A stretch of 64,000 nt of DNA from Aquatica leii (lineage: Eukaryota; Arthropoda; Insecta; Coleoptera; Lampyridae): NCBI GenBank assembly GCA_035610365.1, contig CM069439.1, positions 5,270,001 through 5,334,000 of the forward strand, written 5' to 3'. Positions within the stretch are counted from its first letter, which is position 1; every line of letters starts with the position of its first letter. Below the pieces are notes generated by a model, which saw only the letters and a list, made by a program, of their open reading frames with translations, made no database searches and was not told the DNA's origin. The position numbers and the translations under genes were made by a program. Shown here in pieces: positions 9,501 to 22,575 of this stretch.

Positions 9501-12229
9501 AAATTGAAGAACACACAACTAGGAGGTTTATTATTTCAATGTTTCTAAAAGAATCATCTTAAATTTTTTTTAGTAAATTTTTTTTTGAATTGTCACATTT
9601 ACGAATTTGTTACCTTTAAAGTTTTAATATTAAAAAATAAAATGACTACAAAGTTGCTCAAATTTTATTAAATACGTTTTATTGTTAATTCTCTGTATTT
9701 AATGCTTTCTAGTTTATTACAAAAAATTTTGTTTGCATTAATTTGATTATTTTTATTTTTACACACGGTTAACAAACACAATCACTTAAAATAAGCGTAG
9801 GTATTATGTTATGGTTACCTAGTGAATAATTCCATCTCTAAAAATTAATTAATTTCAGTTTTATTACAAGTGCATATTTAAACAAGAAACCGTTACATTT
9901 AATCACATTAAAATTGTAATATCTAAAGTTACTATTTAAAATAATTACGTTTATTTGACAAATTTTTTACGTTATATGTATATTTAATTTAGAATTTAAA
10001 TTATTTAATTTTTTTATTGTTTTACTCTTTTTATTTCTATATATTTTTAATTTTATTATGTTTTTCTTTATTGTCAATATTGCTACGTATACAATGATTC
10101 CATAGAATTTTCAGTGTTTTTTAGACTAAGATAAAGCTTTTGTTCATCTATAATTTAAAAAAAATAAGTTTTACAAGGTATTTGTCAAAAAAAAACTCAG
10201 TAACTAAAGTTTATAGAAGCTGCTGTTCTTGTGATAACTCTATTTGTAGACGTCTTGAACAGTTTAATCTAATTTAGACTCTAATTTCTAATGAAACTAA
10301 TATTGAGCTGCATTGGTAAATTGGTTTATCGTGTTTTCGCTGTTTTACTACCAAAATAAACTTCTGGTTTCAAAAATACACATTTTTATTATTATATTTG
10401 TAGTAAATACTTGATGAACCTAAATATTTAACGATAATATTTTTTCAGTTCTTTAGAAATGTACCTATATTGCAAAATTGTTTCTCAACAAGTTGTTTTT
10501 TATGGTTTGATTTAATTTATTATTTTTTTCAATGACAATTTTATTTGTGTAAATTTTTAATACATCTGCAACATAAGATGTATAACTTATAAAGTTTTTA
10601 TTATTATTAAATTATCATTATCAAGATTTTTTTTTATTTTAAAACTTAAAGTTATAAGATTAGCTATAAAATTATATTTAAAATTTTTATGTTACAAATA
10701 CATAAAAGTAATCATGGTCGGGTTATGCAAGAGCCAAGAAAATCAATACTTTACGTTAATCGAAAAGCACGTTATTTTCACTTACAAAGTGAAACGAAAA
10801 CAAAACCGCAAGTTTATGTTTTATTTCTAATCACAACACCACAAGATTTACTTACAATTTTCGCTTACGATAAAAAAATAAATCTTTTTAAAATCCTACA
10901 AAAATTATCGCTGAAAGCTACTATGTACCAAATATGTTTACGAATTGTGCAGTAGTATAGTAATGCCAGTTTCATAAAAATAGTATTTCGTATCAGTAAA
11001 TGTTAATTTATAAACGGAAAATCATCTTTCAGTAACACAAGATGTTGGTACATACTTACTGTTCAAATTCAATTACACGTTACAATAACGCCTTGCATAA
11101 GCGCATGCAAAGTATTAAATATCTTTTCAAATTTTTAGATTCTTATTAGGTACTGCGCAATCTTAAATTTAATTTTGTTTTGATAAAAATAATTGTTTTT
11201 AATTATCTATATAATTTAAAATTTTCATAATTTAAGCTTCTTGTGACATTGTTTGACCAGTATTGCTTACTCGAAAAATACCAATAAATATTTGTTATTC
11301 TAATAAAACATAGTATATTGTATTATATTTAAACGATGACTGCTAATGCAGCTTTTGTTTATCGATAACAAAGTTTTATAATAGATAAATAATCAGTTTA
11401 ATTTACGCTGTTACAATTATTTATACTCTCATCTATAACGAAAAACAAATTATACAAATTATATTATAAACCTCAAAAAAAAAAAAAATAAAATAAAATT
11501 TGTACTTTAAGTTAAAAAAAATGTGCATTTTAAAAACAAAAAATAGTTTTAGTAAATGGAAAACATCTATAATAGCTACAATTACTTTTTTGTATAAAAC
11601 AAAATGGCGGTGGCTTAACGTTAAATTAACACTTTCACATATCACGTCATTACTTAAAATAATGCTTTCTTAGTCAATAATTAATTTGTAAATTATCTCT
11701 TAGCAAAGTTTAGCAAGTGTTTTTTCTTTATTTTATTGCAACAAGTTTTTTAAAAATGCTTGTTTATACCGTAGCAAACCTTTCTTGCCATACAAATATT
11801 TGTAAAAATACTCGACGAATTTCACTATGACTATTATTTGCTTCAGAGTAACAGTGTTTTTTTCCGGTTTTAAAAGCATTTGTCTAAAATATTTAATTAC
11901 TGTTTCTTGTTTGTTTTACTCTTCTTAGAAAACTCTAATTCCAACAATTTCTTTTAGGAAGACATACCCCAACGAAGATACGTTTCTTAATGTTCCTTAC
12001 TTTATTTGTGCGATTAATTCTCTTTTGGTAAACGTGTTATTGGTTTAGCCATTTGGTAAACCTAGGTACAAATTTTTGGTATTGATATATGGCATTTTTA
12101 AAACATAACTTTAATTGACTAAATCTGAAAAAAAATAGTGTTGCAAATGTTTTTCAGATGATTTCAATATATTGTTAAAATATACTAGAAAATCTTATCA
12201 ATGCTGTTCCTATTACTCTTTAAAATACT
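6503..12229. other. AT-rich spacer without recognised genes
   Basis: Long AT-rich stretch with many homopolymer runs. The few open frames (66 codons at 9307-9507, 88 codons at 10689-10955) have composition expected by chance and match no family I recognise. No RNA gene or terminal repeats were seen. Confidence 0.5.
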
Positions 12230-14146
12230 GCAAACTAGTTTACATAAGAATAGAAGCGAAACCACCAAACGTACCAATTATAAATGTATATGCTCCGACA
12301 AAACAAGCGGATGAAAAAACAAATAGAAACTATACCAAGAACTAAAACAACTAACAGAGGAAGCACCAAGGCATGATATGATATTAGTTGCAGAATGCTT
12401 CAATACCTAGATAGGTAAGAAATAATTTACAAGTAGAGTGGCAGAAAAACATATAATACAAACGATAATAGAAACAGACTGTGTGAATTTGCAGCATTAA
12501 CAAATATGGCAATATGTAGCACAAAATTTAAACACAAAAGAATACACAAATTACCTTTACCAGGAAGAAACAATACAGAAGGAAACCAGATAGATCATTT
12601 TTTGGTAAAAAGAAAAATGTTACATTAATTAAGAATGTAACACTGGTAATTTTTTTTAATAACAACAATTACACAAAAGTTTTACAAACAAAGAATAACA
12701 CAAAGAAAAGAAAAACGTTAGATAATAGATAGGTTTATACAAAAAAGAAACAAGAACGAAATACAAAGGAGCAACACAAAAATCAGAGAAAGTAAAAAAA
12801 AGGTTAGACAGTTAGTGGACAAAAATTAAACACGACATAGATAAAACAGCGTAAGATGCAATTGGATATAAAAGTAAAAAACAAAGGCAAGAGTAGTTTG
12901 ACAAGGACTGTGAAGAGGCAATAGAAAAAAAATAAGGGAAGAACAAAATGGTACATACTAATGCACTAAAGGAAATGAGTAAATATAAGGAAAAAAGAAA
13001 AGCAATAAATGAAATATACAAACAAAAGAGAAACAAATGGACAAATAAAGTAATGAAAAATGTGGAGAAACATAGCAAGAAAAATAATATGAAGGAGTCA
13101 TACAGAAAAATAAAAAAACAAAAACTAAGAAATAAAATAAGAAATAGAGCTGAAAAAATAAAGGAAATATAGAGAAAACACTTTTAAAATCTGATGTATG
13201 TACCACAGTATGACATAAACAAGGGTCTAAAAACACAATACAACAATTGTGAAAACAGAGGGGAAATACAGGTAAAAATACCAACGTAAAAATCAAGGAG
13301 ATAATAGAAAAATTAAAAAGCCCCAGGATTAGATATGTGGAGAACTGATTAAGAACAGTGATGAAAAAATGCAAAGAAAACTATATAACATAATAATAGA
13401 GATTTGAAACACAGAAAGAATACCAGAAGGCTGGAATATATTACTGTAACGTAGCACAAAAAGGAAAGCTTATAAAGAGCATTCTGGAGAGTATTTTATA
13501 AACTCAGTTTATAAAATATTCTCCACAATGCATTAAAGAAAACTGGCAGAACATATAAAAATAGGTAAATACCAATTTGATTTCACAAATGGAAAATCTG
13601 TAATATATACTATACAAATAATTATGCAAATATTAGAGAAATATAATGAGTATAGTATCACATATTTTTAGATTATAAACAAGCTTTCAAAAGTGTTGAC
13701 AGAAAAAAATTGACACACTTCAATTACTGTAGCCCTAGAAATTGTGATACGAGAATTGAACTGTAAGACAGCACTAATTAACAAGGAAGGGCAAATAATA
13801 TCATATGCGGATGACATGTTGATAATAAACAGAACGGAAAAGAAATTTAAAGGAATATATGCAAAATTAGAGAAAAGAGCAAGAAAAATAGGTCTAAAAA
13901 TAAATGAAAATAAAACAAAATATTTCAAATATAGTAGAGATGATGTAGGAACAAAGATAAACTTAAAAACCAACGAATACATTGTAGAGAAAGTGAATAA
14001 ATTTGAATGTTTAAGAGCAACGATGAGGGAAAACGTAACCAAAAAATAAAAAAAGAGGGAGAAAATCCAAACTGGTTTAAAAACATAGCAAACAAAATAT
14101 GGCTCAAATGCAACAAAATAAGCAAAAGTACAAAAATGCAAATATA
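12230..14146 (+). pseudogene. RTE-like non-LTR retrotransposon, decayed
   Basis: Endonuclease pieces come first: INVYAPTKQADEK near 12275, DMILVAE.FNT near 12378, and STKFKHKRIHKLPLPGRNN then NQIDHFLVK up to about 12610. A lysine-rich linker follows (12950-13170). Reverse transcriptase pieces then appear: IKEIIEKLK near 13290, YKIFST, KYQFDFTNGKS, and the catalytic SYADDMLII near 13800-13830, followed by GLKINENKTKY and an F-ECL motif. The order and wording fit RTE-type elements with an apurinic endonuclease plus reverse transcriptase. Many stops and small deletions are present. The 3' end is cut exactly where the transposon at 14147 begins. The clade is inferred by eye. Confidence 0.85.
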
Positions 14147-15463
14147 CAGGTGTCCCACAAATAGCCCGAAATATAGCTAACGCATATCGTAGAGATTTCT
14201 CTTAGGGGTGGTAATACTTTTTTAACTGGAAAGCTTACTCATCATCATTTTTTGACTCTTGTAAAAACTCCGAGTTTTGCATAGTTTCGAAGGAAAACAA
14301 TGTTTTCTCACACTAATAACCGATATTCTTAGTACAACTTTAATAAAATTGTAATACAAAATTTAGTTGGTGAAGAAGAACAGGAAGGTAACTAACGTCA
14401 TCCAGACGATCAGGCAATCGGAACGGCCTAACCATGAAATTGACAATAATTCCGACCTAGACATTAATTTAAAGTTCTTGTTAATAATGTGTAAAAGCAT
14501 GTGAGTTTTTATCTGTATAAATATTCTCATTGTGCAGGTTCGTTATGCCACGACGTGTAAGACCAGACTCATCAGTAAACAAGATATTAGTGTGGAATCC
14601 GTTGTCAACTACTTTGCACTTCCTAATATTTTAGAAAAAATTTATAGGTGGAATGGATAAAGGATTTGATTCCGATAAATCCGATTGACAGTGCTTTTTG
14701 GAATTGCAGTCTCTGATTGCAATGTTCTGGTACTGGTCTTAGGATTGTCATCAATTCTTTGAAAAACTGCATCTTCCGCAATAAGTATTCGGGCTTGTCG
14801 GAGTTATTTAGCGTTATTTCTGACTGACTTCAAATTTCCAATTTCTCGTTTTTTCATTGAGGCAACCGTTTTGTGATTTGGAATTCTCTATTTTGGATAC
14901 TCTCTCGATACACGCGGACACTTTCGAAGCAGTTTTCTTGACATAATCCAAGAACTAATAGCATGTCGACCTGTTCATTAAAAGGGAAATCCATAATTTG
15001 AAAGCTGCCATAGAAACAGCAACAACAACAATATCAATTAAAGAAATAAGGGTGATTGCGATAAAAAAAACATAATATAATAAAAATATCGGTTATGGGT
15101 GTTTGAGAAAACATTTTTTCCTTCAAAACTATGCGTAACTCGAAAGTTTCACAAGAGTAAAAAAATGAAGATTATGAGCAAGCTTTCCTGTTAAAAAATT
15201 CTTTGAACCCAATTATCACTTCTAAGAAAATTATTTAAAAAATACAACCTCTTTACAACCACTTTTGTTTTTTTTATGGAAAGCTTTTAAAATGCAGTTT
15301 TGCCAAATTTCATTAACTTTGTATCACGCATTTCTAAACAACGTAGAAAAATGTGATTTTTTAAGCAGACTTTGGTATAGATATAAATAGGGTCCAATCG
15401 ACTTATTTTAACCTCTATTATACGTGGTAGCTTTATTTCCCCGCCATTTTGGGACACCGGATG
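14147..15463 (-). mobile_element. Tc/mariner-like transposon of the DUF4817 type, degenerate
   Basis: The ends are CAGGTGTCCCAC on the left and, inverted, CATCCGGTGTCCCAAA on the right, each flanked by TA. Further inside, about 110 bp of inverted repeat is clear (14225-14335 against 15080-15195, sharing GGAAAGCTT-CTCAT and CATAGTTT-GAAGGAAAA). The minus strand between them carries a broken transposase. The TA flanks fit the TA target duplication of the IS630-Tc1-mariner superfamily. Confidence 0.85.
14370..15000 (-). pseudogene. DUF4817-type transposase relic
   Basis: Across stops the minus strand reads FNEQVDMLLVLGLCQEN (the helix-turn-helix start typical of DUF4817 proteins), then ILIAEDAVFQRIDDNPKTST, IPKSTVNRIYRNQ, and LFTDESGLTRRGITNLHNE with the first catalytic D in TDES. 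A degraded stretch follows, with VRPFRLPDRLDD and YLPVLLHQL. The remaining two acidic residues are not legible, so the enzyme is inactive. It lies inside matching terminal repeats. The family is recognised from memory of insect proteins. Confidence 0.75.
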
Positions 15464-18400
15464 TATCAAAATACTGAAGCACAACTAGAATTATTAGCAG
15501 TAATGCAGTACGTTGATTTTTACAATACCGTCATACCCAAGGCCTAGATCAGCAATTACGACTTAATCCTGCATTTACAACCGTTAGCTTGAGGTAATTT
15601 TACACAAAACGGTAGAAGAATATTTCTGTTAAATTATAGTTTTTAGTTGTTACATGTCGTTACTTACGTATTTGCGTTAAATAACACTTCATAATAAAAT
15701 TCAGTATTGCACTGGTTTTTCCGACGGCACTGCTGCTATTAGGTCTGAATTTGACTGTATTCAATATAAGGGGTTTGCTTGTTTCTTCTTACTTTGTTCG
15801 TCGCTGCAATGGTTGGGTAATTTCTATACGCGGTTGTAAGTAAAAATTTTATTGAAATAACGGCCGCCATGTTGCTTCAATACCATAAATTTCTTTTTAG
15901 CGAGTCTGACAGATTTAAAGCAGTTTTTTCCCAAACAAGAGTTAATTAAGAGGAATGCAAATTATTGGGTACATGGATATAACCAGGCGTTAAAACCTGT
16001 AGATGTTTCTTTCGTCGAAAATGTTTGTATGGCAGTTAAGACTTTGCTTTCATCTGTTAATTAATTGTTTGCTTTAATTATTTACTTTCAATATTTTAAA
16101 TCTTTGGATCACACTAAAACTTTATTTGCATTCTCAACGTTTAATCAGCGTAGCATGTATGTATCTCTGCTGTTTGTGTGCACATTGACCAATTGCCCGT
16201 CAAGTTGTTTGAGTCTTGTTAAATTTATTCAAGCCAAACTAGCTCACATTAACACCGTACGTAAGCTTCCATACGCTTCTTTGTCAACCATAATTATATA
16301 AAGAGTAGTGACTGTTAGTACTACTTCAACTTAATTCGTTATGCAGCAACATCTAATTTATGTAGTTGCTTAGTAGGTGTCACGTGACTGTAATTAAGTC
16401 TTAGGGTGTGATAACATTTATAACTGCGATAATTCGTTAACCAGTTTTTTATTGCATCTAATTATAATTAAGCAATTATTGAAATATTTATATTACTATT
16501 ACACATAACGGTAGTTCATTGTCTCATGAGCTATCAATATTTTTCTGAATATATAATAATATAATATTGAAATAATTGCTACTAAAAACTATTCTTCCGT
16601 TTTTTTTTTGAATTTTGAATAAAAGATGGTAGCTTAACTGTTGTTAAATCTTATTATAAATAACAAGAGAGTGACGGGATTATTAAATTTGTTTTATTCT
16701 GTTCACTTCGTAGTGATCTCTCCAAACCGAGAATCTTGATTAGTACGGGGAGTGGCGCCTAGATGTTTTCAAGCTATATTTTAGTTTCTCAGCCACCGAT
16801 ATTGTAGCTAGCCGTAGTGACGTCGTTGTTACCAACAGGGTCCACTGCAGGAAAACGTTGGTAACAAAGTAAAGCTGCTAAAATATGTCAAAATATAAGA
16901 AATTAGTTAAATTATGAAGAAAAATTACCACATTACTAGTAACTCTACAATTTTAGGTAAATATGCCAACATTTTATAGCAGTTTCTTTAAATGTCGTAA
17001 ATTTATTGTTTGGTTTGGAGTGATATTTTTAATTTTACCAGTATTTTTTACAGTGTATTTAAGACAATATAATAATAGTTTGATTTATTCTGAAATTGTT
17101 TAATAAACTATTAAGCACTTTTAGATGTTCTATAAAAGCTTAAAAAATAAACGTTTTGAAAAACAAAAAAAACAACCATTTTTTTTAAAGTAGTACAACT
17201 ACCATGTAATTATTTCAAAAAATAAAATGTTTAATTTGAGTCTGGTATTATAGGAATTTTATTTTTTTGTCTAGTATTTAACTAATTTCAAAATATCTAT
17301 AATTCGTAAGAGGACAACTAAAACTTTATATTTTTTTAAATATAATAGTGCTAAGTAAGCTAATTAATGTTGTTTAAATAAGTATTTTTTCAAAAAATTT
17401 GAACAAATACATTGGAATAAGCAAATAAATCGAAAGCACGCAAAACGTTACAAAACTCCAACTACAATAAGAAAAAGACAGATGAGAAAGTGACGCAAAC
17501 CAATAATTTAACCACTTTGAAAAGCCACTGCTTTTAAAATTTATTATAATATACAGACGCCATTGAAGATTATACAAATGAATAACATTGTAAGTATTAC
17601 TTTTTTGTAAGATTTAATCTTTAATTTTATAATTTGATATCATTTTTTTTAATCCTTTAACAGTAAGTAGCATTTTGTAGATAGCAATATTGGCATACTA
17701 GGTAACGATAAAATGAATTCTTAAAAAGACCTTTTTATTTAAACTGTAGAAATTACGTTAACCCCATAATTACAAAAGTGCTCCAATCTCGTTTAAAATT
17801 GAAAGAAGGAAGCAATAATTGACTTCTACTTCCTGAAACGGATCGATAGATTCCACTAAACCGTTCATTGTAGTGTAGATTCATTTATATTTTGAAAAAA
17901 CAGTACGAAGAGTGTTTGACTTTTTTTTCATTAACTTTAAATAGTTTATATTGTTATAACAAAATGAAATAGATGTTCCCAAACTTTTTTTGTTTTTATA
18001 ATTAATTAAAAAAATTAAACAATGCAAATAGATGGAAACGTAATCGATTTGTATTAATCTTGTGTTTATTTTGTCTGATTAATATAAATGAAGACCTCGC
18101 GAGAAAACTTGCAAATTTAACGTGTTGAAATTAACAATGAGTAGTTTCTACACACTTGCCTAAATAAACCCATTTAAAGGTGAAGGTATATCTAGGTTCA
18201 AGTTATAGAGAAAGGTAAAAACGTGTGGGTTTGCAATTGTTAGTAATGTTTTAATTCGCTTCACATCAGCAAAGTAGATAGTCATGAGCGCAGAAAATTA
18301 TAAATGGATGGTGTACGTAAGACAAAATATACATAATAATACTATCGACAAAGTTCAACACTTTATTGCACAACATTTGCAATTTATCGGCCTTGAAACT

Positions 18401-19145
18401 TTTATATTACAACAATGCATGTATATCCATCCATTCATGAACTATGCACTACCCATAGATTATGGAATTTATGTCTTTTTTATTTTATTGTAAAACAATT
18501 TATTGCTATAACTTAGTCCTATTGTTCGGTACAATAAAACAGCTTTCCTTTTAACTATAAAATATTAATTAATTTTAAGCGTTTATTATAAATTTTGAAC
18601 AGTATTTGTTGATGAAGATCTATCTACTAAGTAGTTCACAATTGGCTTAGCTGAGGAGGGTGTAAAAATAAGACACACTTCTCAAATTAATTATTAGTAA
18701 CTATAACGTTTATTATTTTTAAATTTGTTTAAAGTATTTTTTCATATTTTTCTGTTTTTTATTCAATCATTAAATTATCTATTACTTCAAAGTTTTAATA
18801 AACTAATTGTATTATAATTATTTTAATACTGAAATAAATTAACCAATAAGCAAACTAATGACAACTTGATTTCAAAAAAATGTAAATTAGGTACAATCGA
18901 GTTGTAGTCGTGTTTTTGACATTCTTCAATGATTGCTTTAAAAAATCTACTCCTAACGAGTCTCATTGCTTTGACGTTTCTACTGAAAGCACTACTTTTT
19001 TGCCAGATTTGTCATCTGTCATTTAATTTCCGGTCTAAGAGTACTCTCAATTAAGAGGTATTTTCTTGCTCATGCCGTAACTATTTAGGTTTGTACTTTT
19101 CATCAACTGTAGGAGTTTTTTGAAAACACTTTTTTTCTAGACATG
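15464..19145. other. AT-rich spacer, unassigned small frames
   Basis: No known element was recognised. A 67-codon open frame at 15861-16064 (+), containing FPKQELIKRNANYWVHGYN and preceded by a splice-acceptor-like TTTCTTTTTAG near 15890-15900, looks less random than its surroundings but matches nothing I know. A 69-codon frame at 18284-18493 (+) is also unassigned. Confidence 0.4.
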
Positions 19146-19153
19146 GTCTTTTG
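19146..19153. repeat. target site duplication, left copy
   Basis: GTCTTTTG directly precedes the hAT-like element. It is identical to 20070-20077. Confidence 0.9.
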
Positions 19154-20069
19154 TAGTGATGGTGAATTTCGTTACTTTTGAGTAATCGTTACTATTCGTT
19201 ACTTATACATTTTGTATTCGTTACTTTAATTCGTTACTTTGATTACTTTGATTACTTTGGATACTATGACTACTTTGACAACTGTATGTTTTTGTGGTTA
19301 TAAATACGGGTACCGGAATATAATTCCTTGAATCGTTTCGCGATAGGGATTTGATTACTTTAGACGTATGTGCATAAATGACTAGAACGTGTTGTAAAAC
19401 ACTAATTTATGTAAACATTTTTGACAGTAGCTGATACCGGAGAAACTTATCATTTTAAATACAAAACAGAACATATGTACTTTGGATTGTTAGTATTTAT
19501 TAACGCTTTTAAAATTAATTTTAAGAAATTGAAATAAACACAATATATAATGTAAAAGCTTCAACAAATATTTCAAAGTATAAAATTATAAATTTTCGAT
19601 AATAATAAATTTTGTTTTTTGCTAAATATTGAAAAAGATGTTATCCAGAAAATAACAGAATTAACATTTGTATATGTATGATTACGAATAAGTACACTTA
19701 TACCTCAAAACGTTGATAATTTTGGTTTTATAAATTGCACAATTTAAGGAATTTAATTTAAGAAATCTAAGGAAAGAACAGAGATCACTATTATCCGTAT
19801 AATAATGTGTTTAAAAAGTTAAGGTACTGCGTCGTTTATGCGCTTTGTATTCAATATTGTCCCTACAAAATTACAATTCATAAAAAGAGTAATGATGTGT
19901 ACTAAGTACAAACGGGTACTGGAACCGATTTTGCAGATGTGAATACTGTAATCGAATGGTACGAATGTAACTATGTAACGAATACTTTGCCTTTCGAGTA
20001 ATCGTTACTTCGGATCCTAGCGAGTAACGAGTACTCAAGTAACGAATAGTTACTTATTCTCCATCACTA
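19154..20069. mobile_element. hAT-like non-autonomous element (MITE)
   Basis: This 916-bp element starts TAGTGATGGTGAAT and ends with its inverted counterpart ATTCTCCATCACTA. It is flanked by a perfect 8-bp duplication (GTCTTTTG), the hallmark of hAT insertion. Both subterminal regions are packed with CGTTACT/AGTAACG motifs in both orientations, the kind of array that binds hAT transposases. No transposase frame is present. The perfect duplication suggests a comparatively recent insertion. Confidence 0.92.
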
Positions 20070-20077
20070 GTCTTTTG
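20070..20077. repeat. target site duplication, right copy
   Basis: GTCTTTTG directly follows the hAT-like element. Confidence 0.9.
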
Positions 20078-21479
20078 AATAAGGGTTACGATGACTACTA
20101 TCGGCACGGTGTTCTGCAATTTTTTAATCTATTTTCCTACTTGTCCTTCTAAATTATAAATCTGCAACAGCTATTTCAATATAGTCCGGCCCGTTCTTAA
20201 TAAAAATTGGCGTCTATGCAACCTACATTGGGTCAATTTACAAATTCACGAGAACCTGACCAAATTTTAAAGAAACTTAGATTTGAATAAATAAATGTAT
20301 GCAAGGATAACCAAGGTCGCTGAATACAAATCTAATGTCGTATTTACTGTAAACAACATGACATGAATGTGGCCGCCACTAATACAAAAAAGTGATCAGT
20401 TTTTGATGAAATTTAGTATATGGAAGGTTTTTAAGTTACTAATTACAAATCTAAAGTGAAAATTACGCATAACATGTTTCCAATTTTTTAGTTTTGAAAC
20501 TTTTTGTAGACGAGATTTTTTTGTCATGACTTTTAATAGTTAATTTTGCTTTGACCAGTAAAGATAAATCTTCATCTGCGAAAAGCTTTACGACTTTGTT
20601 TCTCTTCTCTATATATAACCTTTTGGTATATACGTGTTGGAGGTAATTTCTTTAGCACTTTTGTTTTTCAGCGTTTCAAACGGTCACTGCTTTTTTCAAA
20701 TTGTAGTGAAGTACGTCCAGGTTTAGTTTACGGTATACAAACTACATATAACAGAAATGTCATGTTTCACTTTAAAGTTTATTTTAGATTTTTTATTAAA
20801 TAACTAAAGACTACAATTAAATTATTTTTTTATTAAGGTAGTTGATTGCAGTCATTTTTGTTACATTTTATAATAGCCAAAGTATTGTAAAGTTTGTAAA
20901 TTGTTTTGTCCGGCAATGCCGGAAGAGTCACTAAATATCCAATATCTAATAAAAATATAAGAGCTACTGATACCTTTAAGATTTGCAACAGCAAAGTATA
21001 GTATCATCTTACTGGTTACGAATCCATTTTTTAAACCACTTCGAATCGTTGCGTCGTTACAATGGTGTACTGAGCAATACTCAATTTTAAACTGTGTCAG
21101 GTATAAGGGTAGCAATCCTACCTAATTTAAAGTATCACTAAATTTTAAAATTAAAGATTGTGACCAGGTTTTCCTGAATTTGCTCGCTCAGCAACCCAAG
21201 AAAACTTTAGACTTGGTATTTGTCAAGTAGTGTAGACTGCGTTTGTACTAATTCTCGTCTTTCACACCTGTTACTGGATACATAGATTTTAGGGTCTTAT
21301 TAGCCATTAATAATGTTGACCTGCCAATTAGTAGACAACATTGGGCAGGTAAATTCTGTTTCGTAGTTACGTTATATTGTAACAATGAAGCAAATTAATC
21401 TTGATTTTCTCGACACGCTTTTTTCATTAGACCTTTTACAGTTTGGATAATACCATTTAACCATTTAATTTAAACGGGG
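20078..21479. other. unassigned spacer
   Basis: This continues the sequence interrupted by the hAT MITE. An 84-codon minus-strand frame at 20861-21115 is unassigned. Nothing here matches a family I recognise. Confidence 0.4.
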
Positions 21480-21636
21480 GTATTTCGGGCAATTATTTAA
21501 GCACAATGTCATACTTTTTTAAAAACTCCAGAAATTCATATGAATTAAACGTTGGACCGTTATCAGAAAATATTTGCGGTGGAATCCCATTTATCGGAAA
21601 AACATCCTTGAAAGATGATATCGCGGTTTGGCCTGT
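21480..21636 (-). pseudogene. Ty3/gypsy integrase core fragment
   Basis: The minus strand reads FKDVFPINGIPPQIFSDNG then PTFNSYEFLEFLKKYDIVL. This is the central part of a retroviral-type integrase core, with the second catalytic aspartate in SDNG. It is the downstream continuation of the gypsy relic at 22700-24130; the family B Penelope element at 21637-22692 separates them. It differs from the intact gypsy at the left edge, which is cut before this domain. Confidence 0.85.
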
Positions 21637-21804
21637 TTTCGCGGTTGTTATGTTTATGATTATAAGCGATTTTTGGTTTAGACCGCGTCGTAGTTAAACA
21701 CCCAGACTTAGGCTTGGTCCTAGTCTTTCCTTGAGAGCCAAAACAAGAAGTAGAACTTGGCCTTTACCGTATTGTCGTTCGTTAACCCAAACAAACTGAC
21801 GAAA

Positions 21805-22454
21805 AAGAAATCTACAAAAAGAAAGAAAACACTGTTGGAGTCCCTACAACAAAATGGATACGGGTTCAAAGAGATCCAAAACGCATCAAAAAGAGCAATA
21901 AATCCAAAAGTCAAAAAAGACTTATCACCTTCTACTAGCACCGCTTATTTACCATACTGTATGGGTTCGATAGACAAAATAAGCAGGGAACTAAAGAAAC
22001 ATATTATTACTGTCTTTACGGCTAAGGATACTCTGAACACAAAGAAGGTGCTCTAAAACATGCCGGAGTTTACAAAATTCCTTGTTTCTGTGGATCAAGT
22101 TTTTATATAGGACAGAGAGGACGCTCTATTGAAGTTAGAGTAAAAGAACATATGACTGACTGCAAACACCGCAGAGTTACTAAATCAGCAGTAGCAGAAC
22201 ACGTATGGAACCAAGGACACACGTTGAACTTTGACCAAACTAAAGTGTTGGCTAAAACTCCTTTCTACTTTTCCAGACTAATCTGCAAAGCTGTGGAATT
22301 AGAAAAACATCCATGTAATATGAACCGAGAAGACGGTTTAAGACTCAACAAATCTTGGCTACCAGTATTAAGTAAGACAAAGATCAACCTTCTTGGAAAG
22401 GACACAAACACTCCGTGTAATAACAAAGTCAGTCAAGCGGTAACGGAAAGATAA
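21805..22454 (+). pseudogene. Penelope-like GIY-YIG endonuclease region
   Basis: First part (to about 22056): LLESLQQNGYGFKEIQNA and TAYLPYCMGSIDKISREL, the linker after the reverse transcriptase. A small deletion and frameshift follow. The second part reads GVYKIPCFCGSSFYIGQRGR (GIY-YIG core), then VRVKEHMTDCKHRR, SAVAEHVWNQGHTLNFD and AVELEKHP (the glutamate), ending at TER before a stop at 22452. The GIY-YIG residues, the R/H block and the E are all legible. The copy still lacks a reverse transcriptase and has at least one frameshift. It is closely related to 44035-44810. Confidence 0.9.
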
Positions 22455-22512
22455 GGTCCGTTATTCAGGTTGATCGCTATTGGTATAAATATGGTCATTT
22501 ACACTTTTTCCT

Positions 22513-22575
22513 TCAGTGACATTTACCACTATGAAGATGCAAGCTGTAATGTCTTGCGAAACGTCAGTTTGTTTG
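22513..22575 (+). repeat. Penelope 3' terminal motif, hammerhead-like (degenerate)
   Basis: The sequence reads ATGAAGAT-GCAAG...CTTGC-GAAAC-GTCAG. The GCAAG/CTTGC helix and GAAA are kept, and the leading C of a CTGAAGA box is changed to A. It corresponds to the better-conserved copy at 42919-42965 on the other strand. Confidence 0.45.

Noticed and set aside
9307-10955. 66- and 88-codon frames as small genes
   Set aside because: Composition matches the AT-rich background, with no domain, neighbour or splice support.
12812-14158. Minus-strand frames of 77-157 codons rich in F, L and Y
   Set aside because: They are antisense shadows of the lysine- and isoleucine-rich LINE sequence on the plus strand; the plus strand has the recognisable motifs.
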